In this document: piece after piece, positions 1 through 12,174 of the stretch
Numbering within the stretch: position 1 is the first letter of the stretch
How the letters are laid out: every line of letters begins with the position of its first letter
Assembly: GCF_010384365.1 (NCBI RefSeq)
Contig: NZ_CP048397.1
Location: forward strand, 1,736,001 to 1,800,000
Source of the DNA: Streptomyces sp. S4.7
Lineage (GTDB): Bacteria; Actinomycetota; Actinomycetes; Streptomycetales; Streptomycetaceae
Length of the DNA stretch: 64,000 bases
Reading direction: 5' to 3'
Notes under the pieces: generated by a model
Seen by the model: only the letters and a program-made list of their open reading frames with translations
Database searches by the model: none
Told to the model about the DNA's origin: nothing
Position numbers and translations under genes: made by a program

Positions 1-999
1 CTCCAGGTCGTCCTCCTGACCGCACTGCTGCGTACCACGTACCGCGAGACCGGCTGGTGGATCGTCGCCGACCACCAGTCCGGCATCGGCCGGCTGCTGA
101 CGCTGACCCTGATCGCCGCCGGTGCCTGGCTGGTGATCCACATCGCGTCGGCCGTCGTGGAGTCGACGTACGCGCGCTACGCGACATCGGCCCGCGACCG
201 GGCGAAGGTCCGCCGGGTCCGTACGCAGGTGACGCTGATCATGCGCATCGTGACCGCCGTGGTCGTGGTGGTGGCGGTCGCGGCGATCCTGCTCACCTTC
301 CCCAGCATGCGGACGATCGGTACGTCCATGCTGGCCTCCGCGGGCATCATCGGCATCGTCGCCGGTGTCGCCGCGCAGTCCACCCTCGGCAATCTCTTCG
401 CCGGTTTCCAGATCGCCTTCGGCGACATGGTGCGGATCGGCGACACGGTCGTGGTGGACGGCGAGTGGGGTGTGGTCGAGGAGGTGACGCTCACGTTCCT
501 GGCGGTACGGACGTGGGACGAGCGCCGGATCACGATGCCGGTGTCGTACTTCACGAGCAAGCCGTTCGAGAACTGGTCGCGCGGCGGTGTCCAGATGACC
601 GGCACCGTCTTCCTCCAGCTCGACCACTCGGCACCGGTCAGGCTGATGCGCGAGAAGCTGCACGAGATCCTCCAGGACTGCGCGGCCTGGGACGGCCGGG
701 ACTGGAGTCTGGCCGTCACCGACACCACCCCGAGCACCATCGAGGTGCGGGCCGTCGTCACGGCGAAGGACGCGGACGACATCTGGACGGCTCGCTGCAC
801 CGTGCGGGAGCAGCTGATCGGATGGCTGGCCGACGAGCATCCGTACGCGCTGCCGCGCATCGCGACCACGCAGGCGGCGGTGCTCCCCGCGCAGGGGCAG
901 GGGAAGAACGGCGTCGTGGCGCGCCCGGCGGCGCACCACGAGCCCGACCCGGCGGTGACGGAGAACGCGGACGGCGACCCGCGCACCGGACGCGGCTGA
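1..999 (+). CDS. Mechanosensitive ion channel, MscS family (5' end missing)
   Basis: The frame is open from base 1, so the start lies before the window; 332 residues are visible. It encodes a small-conductance mechanosensitive channel of the inner membrane that would open under hypo-osmotic stress. Two hydrophobic segments (about residues 37-50 and 78-100) precede a Gly/Ala-rich pore-lining helix (about 108-140, containing GIIGIVAGVAAQSTLGN), the hallmark of MscS TM3. The beta domain follows (VRIGDTVVVDGEWGVVEEV), then the alpha/beta C-terminal domain and a short polar tail from about residue 300. It converges on the antiporter gene with a shared terminator between them. The family assignment is secure; the ion preference cannot be read from sequence. 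Confidence 0.9.
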   Translation, partial: LQVVLLTALLRTTYRETGWWIVADHQSGIGRLLTLTLIAAGAWLVIHIASAVVESTYARYATSARDRAKVRRVRTQVTLIMRIVTAVVVVVAVAAILLTFPSMRTIGTSMLASAGIIGIVAGVAAQSTLGNLFAGFQIAFGDMVRIGDTVVVDGEWGVVEEVTLTFLAVRTWDERRITMPVSYFTSKPFENWSRGGVQMTGTVFLQLDHSAPVRLMREKLHEILQDCAAWDGRDWSLAVTDTTPSTIEVRAVVTAKDADDIWTARCTVREQLIGWLADEHPYALPRIATTQAAVLPAQGQGKNGVVARPAAHHEPDPAVTENADGDPRTGRG

Positions 1000-1012
1000 C
1001 GGCCACCGCGCC

Positions 1013-1041
1013 GAGGCCGGCCCTGTCGAGGGCCCGGCCTC
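1013..1041. terminator. Bidirectional terminator between mscS and the antiporter gene
   Basis: GAGGCCGGCCCT and AGGGCCCGGCCTC form a 12-bp stem with one bulged C and a GTCG loop. It lies between convergent genes and its right edge overlaps the antiporter stop codon. No T-run is present, as is usual in high-GC actinobacteria. Confidence 0.6.
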
Positions 1042-2626
1042 AGCGCATGCTGTGCACGTCCAGATATCTGAGCACCCGGTCCACCACTTCCGGGTTCGCG
1101 TTCGGTTCGCTGCGCACCAACAGGACCTCGTGCCGGGCGGCCGACATCATCTCGCGCTGGATCCGCTGGAGGGTCTCGACCCGTTGGCTGCGCTTGGCGA
1201 ACCAGTCGCGCCGCTCGTCGTCCACCACGTCCGGGCTGATCCTCGCGCCGATGTCGAACGCCCCGCGAGCCAGGCGTTCGCTCAGCTCCTCGGGCAGTTC
1301 CTCGACCTCTTCGATCTCCTTGAGGCGGCGCTTGGCGGCCCTGGCGGCGCGTACGGCCAGTTCGTGCTCGAACCCGCGCTCGGCCTCGATGTCGGCGCTC
1401 ACACCGAGCCGTTTCACCAGCCACGGCAGGGTGAGTCCCTGGAAGACGAGCGTCATCATGATGACGGCGAAGGCGATGAAGATGATCTCCTCACGGCCGG
1501 GGAAGGGTGTCCCGTCGTCGGTCTCCAGCGGGATGGCCAGCGCCAGCGCGACCGAGGCGACCCCGCGCATCCCGGCCCACCACATGATGATGGTCTCCCG
1601 CCGGCTGACCGGGATCTCCTCGTCGTAGTCCCGGAGTTTGTGCAGCCGTTTGGTCACCCAGACCGCGGGGAGCAGCCACAGCAGCCGTACGCCGACGACG
1701 ACCCCGACGACGGCGGCCGACCAGCCGAGCGTCTCCCCGAGATGGCCGTCCGCGGCGCCGAAGGCGTTGTGGAGTTCGAGTCCGATGAGCCCGAAGGCGA
1801 TGCCCGTGACGAGGATGTCGACGACCTCCCAGAAGGTGTTCCCGGCGAGCCGTCCCATCACGTCGTCGGCGTCCGCCGAGTGCTCGGCCAGGAAGAGGGC
1901 GGTGGTCAGTACGGCGAGGACGCCGGAGCCGTGCAGTTCCTCGGCGAGTACGTAGCTGACGAACGGCACCAGCAGGGTCAGTCCGACCTGGAGGGGCGCG
2001 TCGCCGAGCAGCGCCATGAGCTTGTTGGTGATCCAGCCGAGCACGACGCCCATGGCGACCGCGACCACGGCGGAGAGCACCAGCGTCCCGGCCGCGCTCG
2101 GCCAGGAGAAGGTGCCGCTGACCACGGCGGCGACGGCCACGTGGTAGAGCACGATCGCCGTGACGTCGTTGAACAGGCCCTCGCCCTCCAGGATGGAGAC
2201 GAGCCGCCGGGGCAGTCCCAGGGATCCGGCGACGGCGGTCGCGGCGACCGGGTCGGGCGGTGCGACGAGCGCGCCGAGTACGAACGCGGCGGCGAGCGGC
2301 AGTCCGGGGACGACGGAGTTGGCCACGGTCGCCACCGCGGCCATCGTGACGAAGACCAGCGCCACGGCGAGCAGGAGGATCGGCCGCACATTGGCGGTGA
2401 ACTGCCGCCAGGAGGTGCGCTGTACGGCCGCGTACAGCAGGGGCGGCAGCACCAGCGGCAGGATGAGGTCCGGCGGCACGTCGACGTTCGGTACGAAGGG
2501 CAGCAGCGCCAGGACGATCCCGAGGAGGGTCATCAGCACCGGCGACGGCAGATTGAGCCGCTCCCCGAGTGGCACCGTCACCACGGCGCCCAGCAACAGC
2601 ACGAGCAGCGGCGCCAATTGGGCCAC
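1040..2626 (-). CDS. Na+/H+ antiporter, CPA1 family
   Basis: This 528-residue inner-membrane protein would exchange Na+ (or K+) for H+, controlling pH and sodium. About twelve hydrophobic segments fill residues 1-410. The CPA1 ion-site motifs are visible: APPDPVAATA at about 121-130 and FNDVTAI at about 152-158. A hydrophilic, charged C-terminal tail of about 120 residues is cytoplasmic, as in bacterial NhaP-like proteins. The start is a GTG with GGAGGG eight bases upstream. The gene stands alone, convergent with mscS and followed upstream on the same strand by the cellulase gene. Family assignment is confident; cation specificity is not known from sequence. Confidence 0.9.
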   Translation of the reverse strand: MAQLAPLLVLLLGAVVTVPLGERLNLPSPVLMTLLGIVLALLPFVPNVDVPPDLILPLVLPPLLYAAVQRTSWRQFTANVRPILLLAVALVFVTMAAVATVANSVVPGLPLAAAFVLGALVAPPDPVAATAVAGSLGLPRRLVSILEGEGLFNDVTAIVLYHVAVAAVVSGTFSWPSAAGTLVLSAVVAVAMGVVLGWITNKLMALLGDAPLQVGLTLLVPFVSYVLAEELHGSGVLAVLTTALFLAEHSADADDVMGRLAGNTFWEVVDILVTGIAFGLIGLELHNAFGAADGHLGETLGWSAAVVGVVVGVRLLWLLPAVWVTKRLHKLRDYDEEIPVSRRETIIMWWAGMRGVASVALALAIPLETDDGTPFPGREEIIFIAFAVIMMTLVFQGLTLPWLVKRLGVSADIEAERGFEHELAVRAARAAKRRLKEIEEVEELPEELSERLARGAFDIGARISPDVVDDERRDWFAKRSQRVETLQRIQREMMSAARHEVLLVRSEPNANPEVVDRVLRYLDVHSMR

Positions 2627-2772
2627 GGTGCGCCCTCCGGGAGTCGTGAGTCCTGACGATCAAGGCCTCTCAACCCTGCCACGCGGGCCGGTGAAACCCG
2701 GCGAGGCGCTGCTCCTCGCAGCCCGCTTCCGGGTCGCGAGGAGACGTTTCGGCAGTGCGCCGCCCGTGACCG

Positions 2773-3861
2773 TTACTCGCGGATCCGGTCCCGGATCCAG
2801 ACTCCGGCCTCCTTGAGGACGCCGCTGCCCGACCAATTGCCGGCGTTGCAGGAGCCCTCCTTGAAGACCGCTCCCGAGCGGTGGTCGTCGGAGTAGTTCC
2901 AGTTGGTCCAGGAGATGTTCTTCCGCTTCATCAGGTCGAGGAAGCGCTGCGACCGGCCGAAGTCGTCGGCGCCCTCACCCGCGTAGTTCTGGGTGCCGAA
3001 CTCGGTGACGAAGACGGGCAGTCGGTCCGACGCCCGGTCGAGCGCGGCCAGGTACTCGTCGCGGTGGGAGGCCGCGTAGAAGTGGAACGTGTACATGATG
3101 TTGGAGGCGTTGACGGGGTTGTTCACGACCTCCTTCTCGTCGGCGCCGTCGGAGACGCCGAAGGAGGACCAGGCGCGGGTGCCGACGAGGACGACAGCGT
3201 CCGGGTCCTGGGCCCGGATGACGGGGATGATCTTCTCGGCGTACGACTTGACGGTCGCCCAGCTCATGTCGGAGGGCTCGTTGGCGATCTCGTAGAGGAC
3301 GCCGGGGCTGTCCTTGTACTTCTTCGCCATGGCGGTGAAGAAGGTCTTCGCCCGTTCGAGGTTGAAGTTGGGGTCGCCGGGGCTGAGCATGTGCCAGTCG
3401 ATCACCGCGTACATACCGCGCTGGTGCGCGCCGTCCACGAACTTCTGGGCGAGGGCGGTGAAGCGCTGCGGGTCGGTCTCGTAGCCGCCCTCCTGGACGT
3501 ATGTGGAGACGCGCAGCACGTCGGCCCGCCACTCGTTGACGAGGACGTCGAGCGAGCCGTCGGTGACGCACTGGGAGTACCACTGGGTGCCGTGCGTGCT
3601 CATGCCGCGCAGCTGGACGGCCTGGCCCTGGCTGTTGCAGAGGCGGGTGCCGCAGACCTTGAGCTGGCCGTTCTCACTGATGGGGGAGGCGACGCCGGCG
3701 GGTGCCGCGGTGCCGGTGGAAGCGGTGGCGGCGCCCGCTCTCATCGGGGACAGCATGGCGGTGACGATACCGAGCGCGGAGACGGCGAGGAGTGCCTTGC
3801 GGCCGCGCCGGCCTCGGGTGCGGGGTGCGCGAGGCGGGTGGGAGGTGGCGTGCTGGGACAT
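2773..3861 (-). CDS. Secreted endoglucanase, glycoside hydrolase family 5
   Basis: A 362-residue secreted beta-1,4-glucanase. The N-terminus has a basic stretch (RTRGRRGRK, 14-22) and a hydrophobic core ending near AGAA (about 42-45), a Sec-type signal peptide; the RR pair is not followed by a clear Tat motif. The mature enzyme is a single GH5 barrel: LRGMSTHGTQW near 85-94, the acid/base Glu195 in EIANEP, and the nucleophile Glu287 in VTEFG. There is no carbohydrate-binding module or linker, so it is a minimal catalytic domain. The ATG start has GAAGGGAG nine bases upstream. A near-perfect palindrome about 105 bases upstream may be its operator. Exact substrate (cellulose or another beta-glucan) is not settled by sequence. 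Confidence 0.9.
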   Translation of the reverse strand: MSQHATSHPPRAPRTRGRRGRKALLAVSALGIVTAMLSPMRAGAATASTGTAAPAGVASPISENGQLKVCGTRLCNSQGQAVQLRGMSTHGTQWYSQCVTDGSLDVLVNEWRADVLRVSTYVQEGGYETDPQRFTALAQKFVDGAHQRGMYAVIDWHMLSPGDPNFNLERAKTFFTAMAKKYKDSPGVLYEIANEPSDMSWATVKSYAEKIIPVIRAQDPDAVVLVGTRAWSSFGVSDGADEKEVVNNPVNASNIMYTFHFYAASHRDEYLAALDRASDRLPVFVTEFGTQNYAGEGADDFGRSQRFLDLMKRKNISWTNWNYSDDHRSGAVFKEGSCNAGNWSGSGVLKEAGVWIRDRIRE

Positions 3862-3966
3862 GGGGTGGTGCTCCCTTCGGGTGGGGTCCGGTACGGGAGA
3901 GCGACTGTCAGAGGCATGACAGCAAGTGAGTGAAAGTTAAGGTTGTTTCCAATTACCGTCAACAGT

Positions 3967-3985
3967 GTTGGGAAAGTTTCCTAAC
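3967..3985. promoter_or_regulatory. Palindromic operator candidate upstream of the GH5 cellulase
   Basis: GTTGGGAAAGTTTCCTAAC is an inverted repeat of 9-base arms around a central G with one mismatch. It lies about 105 bases upstream of the cellulase ATG in an AT-richer patch (3925-3990). It is not the TGGGAGCGCTCCCA CebR site. From memory, similar AGGAAA/TTTCCT palindromes occur before secreted polysaccharide hydrolases in Streptomyces; I cannot verify that here. Confidence 0.5.
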
Positions 3986-4069
3986 GATTGCTCCACGAGG
4001 GACGTCCGAGATCACCCGGTTGCCCCTGAACGCCCCGTGTCACCGCGGTACCGGCCACCGCACGGCCCC

Positions 4070-4585
4070 CTACAGCAGGCGCCGCATACCCCGGTGCGGG
4101 ATCCCCACGGACTCGTACTCCACGCCGTACGCCTCGTAGCCCAGCCGTTCGTAGAACCCCAGCGCCCGCGTCTGCGCGTGCAGGTCCACCACCAGCAGAC
4201 CGCGCTCGCGCGCCAGGTCCTCCACGGCCCGCACCAGCGCGACGCCGATCCCGAGACCGCGCGCCTCCTCGGCCACCGCGAGCCGGCCGAGCGAGCCGAC
4301 CGCCGGGTCACCGCCGGTCCGGTCGGCCGCCTCCGGGCCGTACAGCAGCCGCGCCGTACCGAGCGGCAGCCCGTCGCCGCGCACCGCGAGCACATGCGCG
4401 GCAGCGGCGTCCAGGGCGTCGTGGGAGTCGAACTCAAGCTCCTCGGGGACGAGTTGCTCCACGACGAACACCCGCCGTCGGACCTCGAAGCACGCCTCAC
4501 GGTCGGCCGCGCCGGCGGCCGGCCGGATCTCGTACACCACCCCGCCGCCGGGCCGCGGGCCGGCTCCGGTCCCGCCCGCGCTCAC
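4070..4585 (-). CDS. GNAT family N-acetyltransferase
   Basis: A 171-residue acyl-CoA-dependent acetyltransferase. It opens with IRPA...[13 protein letters not shown], typical of the ElaA-like/GNAT group, and carries the acetyl-CoA loop as [17 protein letters not shown] (about 105-121), where the RGLGIG segment is motif A. The C-terminal YERLGY motif is present. I chose the GTG at 4585 because it overlaps the TGA of rluD (GTGA), meaning translational coupling; longer versions of this frame run through rluD and are not credible. Substrate is unknown. It is last in a minus-strand run with rluD and lspA upstream. Confidence 0.85.
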   Translation of the reverse strand: MSAGGTGAGPRPGGGVVYEIRPAAGAADREACFEVRRRVFVVEQLVPEELEFDSHDALDAAAAHVLAVRGDGLPLGTARLLYGPEAADRTGGDPAVGSLGRLAVAEEARGLGIGVALVRAVEDLARERGLLVVDLHAQTRALGFYERLGYEAYGVEYESVGIPHRGMRRLL

Positions 4586-5526
4586 GCGTTGCTCTCGGCC
4601 CGTACCTTGTCCAGCGCGCTCTGGAGATCGTCCGGGTACGTGCTCTCGAACTCCACCCACCGGCCGTCCGACGGATGCTCGAAGCCCAGCTTCATCGCGT
4701 GCAGCCACTGCCGGGTCAGCCCCAGCCGCTTGGCCAGGGTCGGGTCGGCGCCGTACGTCAGGTCCCCGACGCACGGGTGGCGGTGGGCGGCCATGTGCAC
4801 CCGGATCTGGTGCGTACGGCCCGTCTCCAGCTTGATGTCCAGCAGCGAGGCGGAGCGGAACGCCTCGATCAGGTCGTAGTGCGTGACCGACGGCTTGCCC
4901 TCGGCGGTCACGGCGAACTTGTAGTCGTGGTTCGGGTGCCGCCCGATGGGGGCGTCGATCGTGCCGCTCATCGGGTCCGGATGCCCCTGCACCAGCGCGT
5001 GGTAGCGCTTGTCGACGATCCGCTCCTTGAACTGCGCCTTGAGCGAGGTGTACGCGCGCTCCGACTTGGCCACGGCCATCAGCCCGGACGTGCCGACGTC
5101 CAGCCGGTGCACGACGCCCTGGCGCTCGGCGGCGCCGGAGGTCGAGACGCGGTAACCGGCGGCGGCCAGACCGCCGATGACGGTCGTACCCGTCCAGCCG
5201 GGGCTCGGGTGCGCGGCCACGCCGACCGGCTTGACGACCACGACGATGTCGTCGTCGTCGTACGCGATCTCCATGCCCTCGACCGGCTCGGCCACGACCC
5301 GCACCGGGGCCACGGGCTCCGGCATCTCCACTTCCAGCCAGGCGCCGCCGCGCACCCGTTCGGACTTGGCGACCACGGCCCCGTCGACCTGCACCTTCCC
5401 GGCGGCGGCCAGCTCGGCCGCCTTCGTACGGGAGAACCCGAACATGCGGGCGATGGCGGCGTCGACGCGCTCGCCCTCAAGGCCATCGGGAACGGGCAGG
5501 GTGCGGATATCGGGAACGGTGCTCAC
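4582..5526 (-). CDS. rluD: 23S rRNA pseudouridine synthase, RluD/RluA family
   Basis: A 314-residue RNA pseudouridine synthase of the RluA/RluD class, which isomerises uridines in large-subunit rRNA. An N-terminal S4 RNA-binding domain ([21 protein letters not shown], with the arginine-rich turn) is followed by the catalytic domain with [11 protein letters not shown]; the catalytic Asp is near residue 143. Later motifs GRTHQIRVH and VGDLTYG are also typical. I chose the GTG at 5526 because family members begin with a short [13 protein letters not shown] N-terminus; an upstream GTG at 5565 would add 13 residues. Neither start has a strong ribosome-binding site. It follows lspA by 91 bases and overlaps the GNAT gene. 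Confidence 0.88.
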   Translation of the reverse strand: MSTVPDIRTLPVPDGLEGERVDAAIARMFGFSRTKAAELAAAGKVQVDGAVVAKSERVRGGAWLEVEMPEPVAPVRVVAEPVEGMEIAYDDDDIVVVVKPVGVAAHPSPGWTGTTVIGGLAAAGYRVSTSGAAERQGVVHRLDVGTSGLMAVAKSERAYTSLKAQFKERIVDKRYHALVQGHPDPMSGTIDAPIGRHPNHDYKFAVTAEGKPSVTHYDLIEAFRSASLLDIKLETGRTHQIRVHMAAHRHPCVGDLTYGADPTLAKRLGLTRQWLHAMKLGFEHPSDGRWVEFESTYPDDLQSALDKVRAESNA

Positions 5527-5617
5527 CCGTCGAGTATGCCTTGCCCGCAAGGCTTGACCGCCCACGGACAGCGCACACCGGCCCCGGGGCGGCGTGCGGA
5601 CGGCGTGCGGGCGCCGT

Positions 5618-6178
5618 TCAGTCGCGGTGGACCGTCCCGTCGGGGTCGAGACCGCGGAAGGACAGGATCACGATCAGGAAACCGCCGCAGACGATCGCGG
5701 AGTCGGCGAGATTGAACACCGCGAAGTTCGCCGGCGCGATGAAGTCCACGACGGCGCCCTTGAACACCCCCGGCTCGCGGAAGATCCGGTCGGTGAGATT
5801 GCCGAGCGCCCCGCCGAGCAGCAGACCGAGCGCGAACGCCCACGGCCCGCTGTAGAGCTTGCGGGCCAGTCGCGCGATCACCACGATCACGGTCGCCGCG
5901 ACGAACGTGAAGAAGACGGTGTACGCCTCACCGATGCCGAAGGCCGCGCCCGCGTTGCGCACCGCCTCGAACTTCAGCAGATCGCCGACGACCTCGATGG
6001 GCTCGTGGTGCTCCAGCTTGGCCACCACGAGCATCTTGCTGCCGAGGTCGAGCAGGTAGGCCACCAGTGCCACGGAGAAGAGCGCGACGATCTTGCGCTT
6101 TCCCCGGACCGGCTCGGCGGGAGCCGCGCCCTCGTCGTCAACATCCGGCGCTCCGATGACGCGCTCCGCCTCTGCCAC
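5618..6178 (-). CDS. lspA: Lipoprotein signal peptidase (signal peptidase II)
   Basis: A 186-residue membrane aspartyl protease that cleaves the signal peptide of diacylglyceryl prolipoproteins. Four transmembrane helices are visible. Catalytic motifs are intact: [13 protein letters not shown] early, GALGNLTDR, then the two aspartates in VVDFI and FNLADSAI. A hydrophilic N-terminal extension of about 30 residues precedes TM1 and the C-terminus ends after TM4 without the Lys-rich tail of some homologues. The GTG start has GAGGGAC six bases upstream. It lies between the TraR-like gene (59 bases upstream) and rluD, the common lspA-rluD pairing. Confidence 0.93.
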   Translation of the reverse strand: MAEAERVIGAPDVDDEGAAPAEPVRGKRKIVALFSVALVAYLLDLGSKMLVVAKLEHHEPIEVVGDLLKFEAVRNAGAAFGIGEAYTVFFTFVAATVIVVIARLARKLYSGPWAFALGLLLGGALGNLTDRIFREPGVFKGAVVDFIAPANFAVFNLADSAIVCGGFLIVILSFRGLDPDGTVHRD

Positions 6179-6236
6179 GTGAGTCCCTCAAGTTAGATCC
6201 CGATTAGCGTCGAGGGTACGGCACACGCGTACGGTC

Positions 6237-7037
6237 TCAGCCTCGCCTTTCCTGCTTCTGCTTGTCCTCGACACACAGCGTGGCCCGCGGGAACGCCTGC
6301 ATTCTGGCCTTGCCGATCGGCTTGCCGCAGACCTCGCAGAGGCCGTACGTACCGGCGTCGAGGCGCAGCAGCGCCCGTTCCGTCTGCTCGACCATCTCGC
6401 GCGCGTTCGCCGCGAGGGACATCTCGTGCTCCCGTGTGATGTTCTTGGTGCCGGTGTCGGCGTCGTCGTCGCCCGCGCCGTCGCCGGAGTCCCGCATCAG
6501 CCCGGCGAGCGCCTGCTCCGACGCCGAGATCTCGGCGTTCAGCCGGGCCGCCTCGCTCTCCAGGCCGGCCCGCGCCTCGGCGACCTCCTCCTCCGTCCAG
6601 GGGTCCTCGCCGGGCCTCACCGCGAGCTCTCCGGGGGGTGTGGTGCCACGCGCCGGGGGCACCGCGGTCGCTGTGGCGCCCGTGGCCGCCGTCGGCCTCT
6701 TACTCGCTGTCTTCTTCGCTGCCACCGTCTTGGCTCCCGTCAGTTCCGCGGCCTCGGCCGCCCCCTCGGCCGCGGACGCGGCCCTTTTCGCGGCCTTCTT
6801 GGCGGCAACCTTCTTGGGAGGCGCCGTCTTCCTGGCCGCGGTCTTCTTCGCAGGTGCCTGGTGCTCCGGCTCGGCCGCGGCGGTCTCCTCCGCGGCCGGT
6901 GCGTGCGTAGCCGGTGTCTGTCGCTCCGGTGCCTTCTTCTCAGCCGGCTTCTCGGCGGCTGCCGTCTCGGCCGTTGCCTTCTTCACAGCCGCTTTCCCGG
7001 CCGCTGTCTTCTTCGCGGCGGTCTTCTTCGCCACCAT
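6237..7037 (-). CDS. TraR/DksA-type zinc-finger protein with long Lys/Ala/Pro arm
   Basis: A 266-residue protein. Residues 1-135 are low-complexity Ala/Lys/Pro with repeated KKTA, AKKA and ARKT units, resembling the tail of actinobacterial HU/histone-like proteins. Residues 145-266 match the TraR/DksA fold: a coiled-coil pair (about 150-185 and 200-225) and a C-terminal zinc-finger module with CEVC at 234-237. The distal half reads CVED (255-258), so the fourth zinc-ligand cysteine is Asp. DksA-type proteins enter the RNA polymerase secondary channel; whether this one does is inference. The ATG has GAAGGGG seven bases upstream. It lies just upstream of lspA and is divergent from ileS. Confidence 0.85.
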   Translation of the reverse strand: MVAKKTAAKKTAAGKAAVKKATAETAAAEKPAEKKAPERQTPATHAPAAEETAAAEPEHQAPAKKTAARKTAPPKKVAAKKAAKRAASAAEGAAEAAELTGAKTVAAKKTASKRPTAATGATATAVPPARGTTPPGELAVRPGEDPWTEEEVAEARAGLESEAARLNAEISASEQALAGLMRDSGDGAGDDDADTGTKNITREHEMSLAANAREMVEQTERALLRLDAGTYGLCEVCGKPIGKARMQAFPRATLCVEDKQKQERRG

Positions 7038-7373
7038 GCCGCGGCCCCTTCACATTTTGTGATCTTGCACGCGAGTCGTGCTGGGACGATAAATCGACAC
7101 CAGCCACGCGGCAACGGGGCACGCTGCCGGTGAGACCCGCCTCCGCCGGTGACAAGGCGAGCCTGTCATCGGTTGTGCCCAGCTCCCCGCCGGGTAATCC
7201 GCCCCACGGGCGGCTCGGGGAAGTCCGCGGGCCCCGCCGGACCCATTCGGGTCAGCGGCGGCGCCGCGGACCGCGCAGGCCGCGCTCCCGCCCCGTGACA
7301 CCTGTCCGGGGCCCTCGCGCGCCCGCCGGAAAAGCGGTCGGCCGCCCCTGTCACGGCCCCGTACACTGGGGCC
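7038..7373. promoter_or_regulatory. Divergent promoter region, traR-like gene and ileS
   Basis: This stretch has no gene. At 7362-7367 TACACT fits a Streptomyces -10 box for ileS, placing the transcript start near 7374, exactly where the T-box leader begins. No good -35 is seen. The rest (7038-7350) is GC-rich with no clear structure apart from ordinary short inverted repeats. Confidence 0.45.
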
Positions 7374-7645
7374 AGCGAGAGGCGTGGATGGGGACGAGTA
7401 GCTCCGAGAGCGGCCATGAGCGACCCGGGGACGGTGCGAGCCCGGGGGCAGGGCACGGAGTGAAGCATCACCCCGGAGCCGCCGGAAGAAAGCCCTGGCA
7501 GTACGCGGGGCCGTAGACCCGGCAGCGCGACCCCAATGAGGGGGCCGAGGGCGGCGACGCCCGGGGCCAAGGAGGGTGGTACCGCGGGAGCCGGAGGCTC
7601 TCGTCCCTCCGACGGAGACACCGCAGATCCGTTGGAGGAGTTTCG
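7374..7645 (+). promoter_or_regulatory. T-box riboswitch (translational) controlling ileS
   Basis: This leader binds uncharged tRNA-Ile. The T-box consensus AGGGTGGTACCGCG is at 7573-7586, and its bulge TGGT is complementary to the ACCA end of tRNA-Ile. An ATC in GTGAAGCATCACC (7467-7469) is the likely specifier. GGAGGG (7571-7576) pairs with CCCTCC (7605-7610) in the antisequestrator. The alternative hairpin pairs CCTCCGACGG (7606-7615) with CCGTTGGAGG (7629-7638), which contains the ileS ribosome-binding site. The two helices share 7606-7610 and exclude each other, so control acts on translation rather than termination; no T-run follows. Class II T-boxes on ileS are known in actinobacteria. 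Confidence 0.93.
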
Positions 7646-7648
7646 TCC

Positions 7649-10795
<3,147 letters not shown>

Positions 10796-10831
10796 CGACG
10801 GGGGCGGGGATCCGGCCCCGCGCGAGCGAAA

Positions 10832-10870
10832 AAGGGCCGGGCCCGGGGAGAATCCCCGGGCCCGGCCCTT
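10832..10870. terminator. Bidirectional terminator between ileS and divIVA
   Basis: A perfect 17-bp inverted repeat (10832-10848 with 10854-10870) around the loop AGAAT, with A-tracts before and T-residues at its ends, so it can act for both convergent genes. Confidence 0.85.
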
Positions 10871-10913
10871 CAGCCTGCCGACGGCTGCGCGCGAATCCCG
10901 CGCCCAGCGCCCG

Positions 10914-12125
10914 TCAGTTGTCGTCCTCGTCGATCAGGAACCCTCGCATCGGCGACGGAGCCTGCTGCATCGGCTGCATGGGCTGCGGCGCCTGCGGCCG
11001 CACCGGTGCCATCGGCTGGGTCATCGCCGGGGACATCTGCTGCTGGTTCCCGTACGACGGTCCGCCCGACGACGGTCCGTGCCCGCCGCCCATGGACGGG
11101 TTGCCGCCCATGGTGTGCCCCATCGCGCCCGCACCGGCCGGTGCCATGGACGGCGACGGCGGCAGTGAGGCCGCGGCCGGCGTACGCGGCGGGGCCAGCG
11201 AGTCGTCGGCCTGGGTCTCCAGCTGGCGCAGCTGGCTCTCCAGGTAGGACTTCAGCCGGGTCCGGTACTCGCGCTCGAAGCCACGCAGGTCTTCGACCTT
11301 GCGCTCCAGCGTCGCGCGCGCGGACTCCAGGGAGCCCATCGCCACGCGGTGCTTCTCCTGCGCGTCCCGCTCAAGGGCGTCCGCCTTCGCACGGGCGTCC
11401 CGCTCCAGACCCTCGGCGCGGCTGCGCGCCTCGCCGACGATCTTGTTGGCCTCGGAACGGGCCTCCGCGATCGCCTGGTCGGCGGTCTGCTGGGCGAGCG
11501 AGAGCACACGCGCGGCGCTGTCGCCGCCGGGTCCGCCCTGGCCGGGCTGCGGGCCGTGCCCCATGGGGCCGCCCATCGGTCCACCCATGGGTCCGCCCTG
11601 CATCTGCCCCTGCATCTGGCCCTGCATCGGACCACCCTGCATCTGGCCCTGCATGGGGCCGCCCTGCATGGGACCGGGACCGTGCTGACCCTGCGGGCCG
11701 GGGCCGGGGCCGTGGCCGGGGTGTCCACCCGGGCCGGGGCCGTGTCCGCCGGGGCCGGGGCCGTGTCCGCCGGGGCCGGCGGGAAGCTGCGGGGGCCCAC
11801 CGGGCAGCTGGGGCTGGCCCATCTGCGGGGGCTGCTGCTGCTGGACGGGGGGTCCTGATATGGCGGCGGGGACAGGGGCACCCGGCCGCTCCTGCTGCTC
11901 GGGAGGCTTGCGCATCCCTTGCTGCTGTTGCTGCTGCTGGTTCTGCGCGGCGGCACGCGTCGCGGCGGCCAGCTTGGCGCGCAGGTCCTCGTTCTCACGA
12001 AGCAGGCGCGTCAGTTCGGCCTCGACCTCGTCTAGAAAGGCATCGACCTCGTCCTCGTCGTAGCCTTCTCGGAGGCGGACGGTCGTGAACTGCTTGTTCC
12101 GCACGTCCTCGGGGGTCAACGGCAT
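10914..12125 (-). CDS. divIVA: DivIVA/Wag31 polar growth protein
   Basis: A 403-residue coiled-coil scaffold that marks hyphal tips and branch sites and recruits wall synthesis. The N-terminal DivIVA domain ([11 protein letters not shown], then a first coiled coil to about residue 70) binds membrane. Residues about 80-210 are a Gly/Pro/Gln/Met/His low-complexity linker with tandem [12 protein letters not shown] units. A second long coiled coil follows (about 215-310, [19 protein letters not shown] onward), then a Pro/Met/Gln-rich tail ending FLIDEDDN. The start MPLTPEDV has GAGGTGAA upstream and matches the conserved N-terminus; the frame could extend 22 residues further, which is rejected. 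It is last gene of the division cluster. Confidence 0.95.
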   Translation of the reverse strand: MPLTPEDVRNKQFTTVRLREGYDEDEVDAFLDEVEAELTRLLRENEDLRAKLAAATRAAAQNQQQQQQQGMRKPPEQQERPGAPVPAAISGPPVQQQQPPQMGQPQLPGGPPQLPAGPGGHGPGPGGHGPGPGGHPGHGPGPGPQGQHGPGPMQGGPMQGQMQGGPMQGQMQGQMQGGPMGGPMGGPMGHGPQPGQGGPGGDSAARVLSLAQQTADQAIAEARSEANKIVGEARSRAEGLERDARAKADALERDAQEKHRVAMGSLESARATLERKVEDLRGFEREYRTRLKSYLESQLRQLETQADDSLAPPRTPAAASLPPSPSMAPAGAGAMGHTMGGNPSMGGGHGPSSGGPSYGNQQQMSPAMTQPMAPVRPQAPQPMQPMQQAPSPMRGFLIDEDDN

Positions 12126-12174
12126 CTCTTCTTCACCTCTACGTAGTCGTCGGCAGTCGGCAAGACCGTATCGT

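Noticed and set aside
57..1628. A plus-strand frame crossing mscS and the antiporter gene
   Set aside because: It is Arg/Asp/His-rich and overlaps two well-supported genes in other frames.
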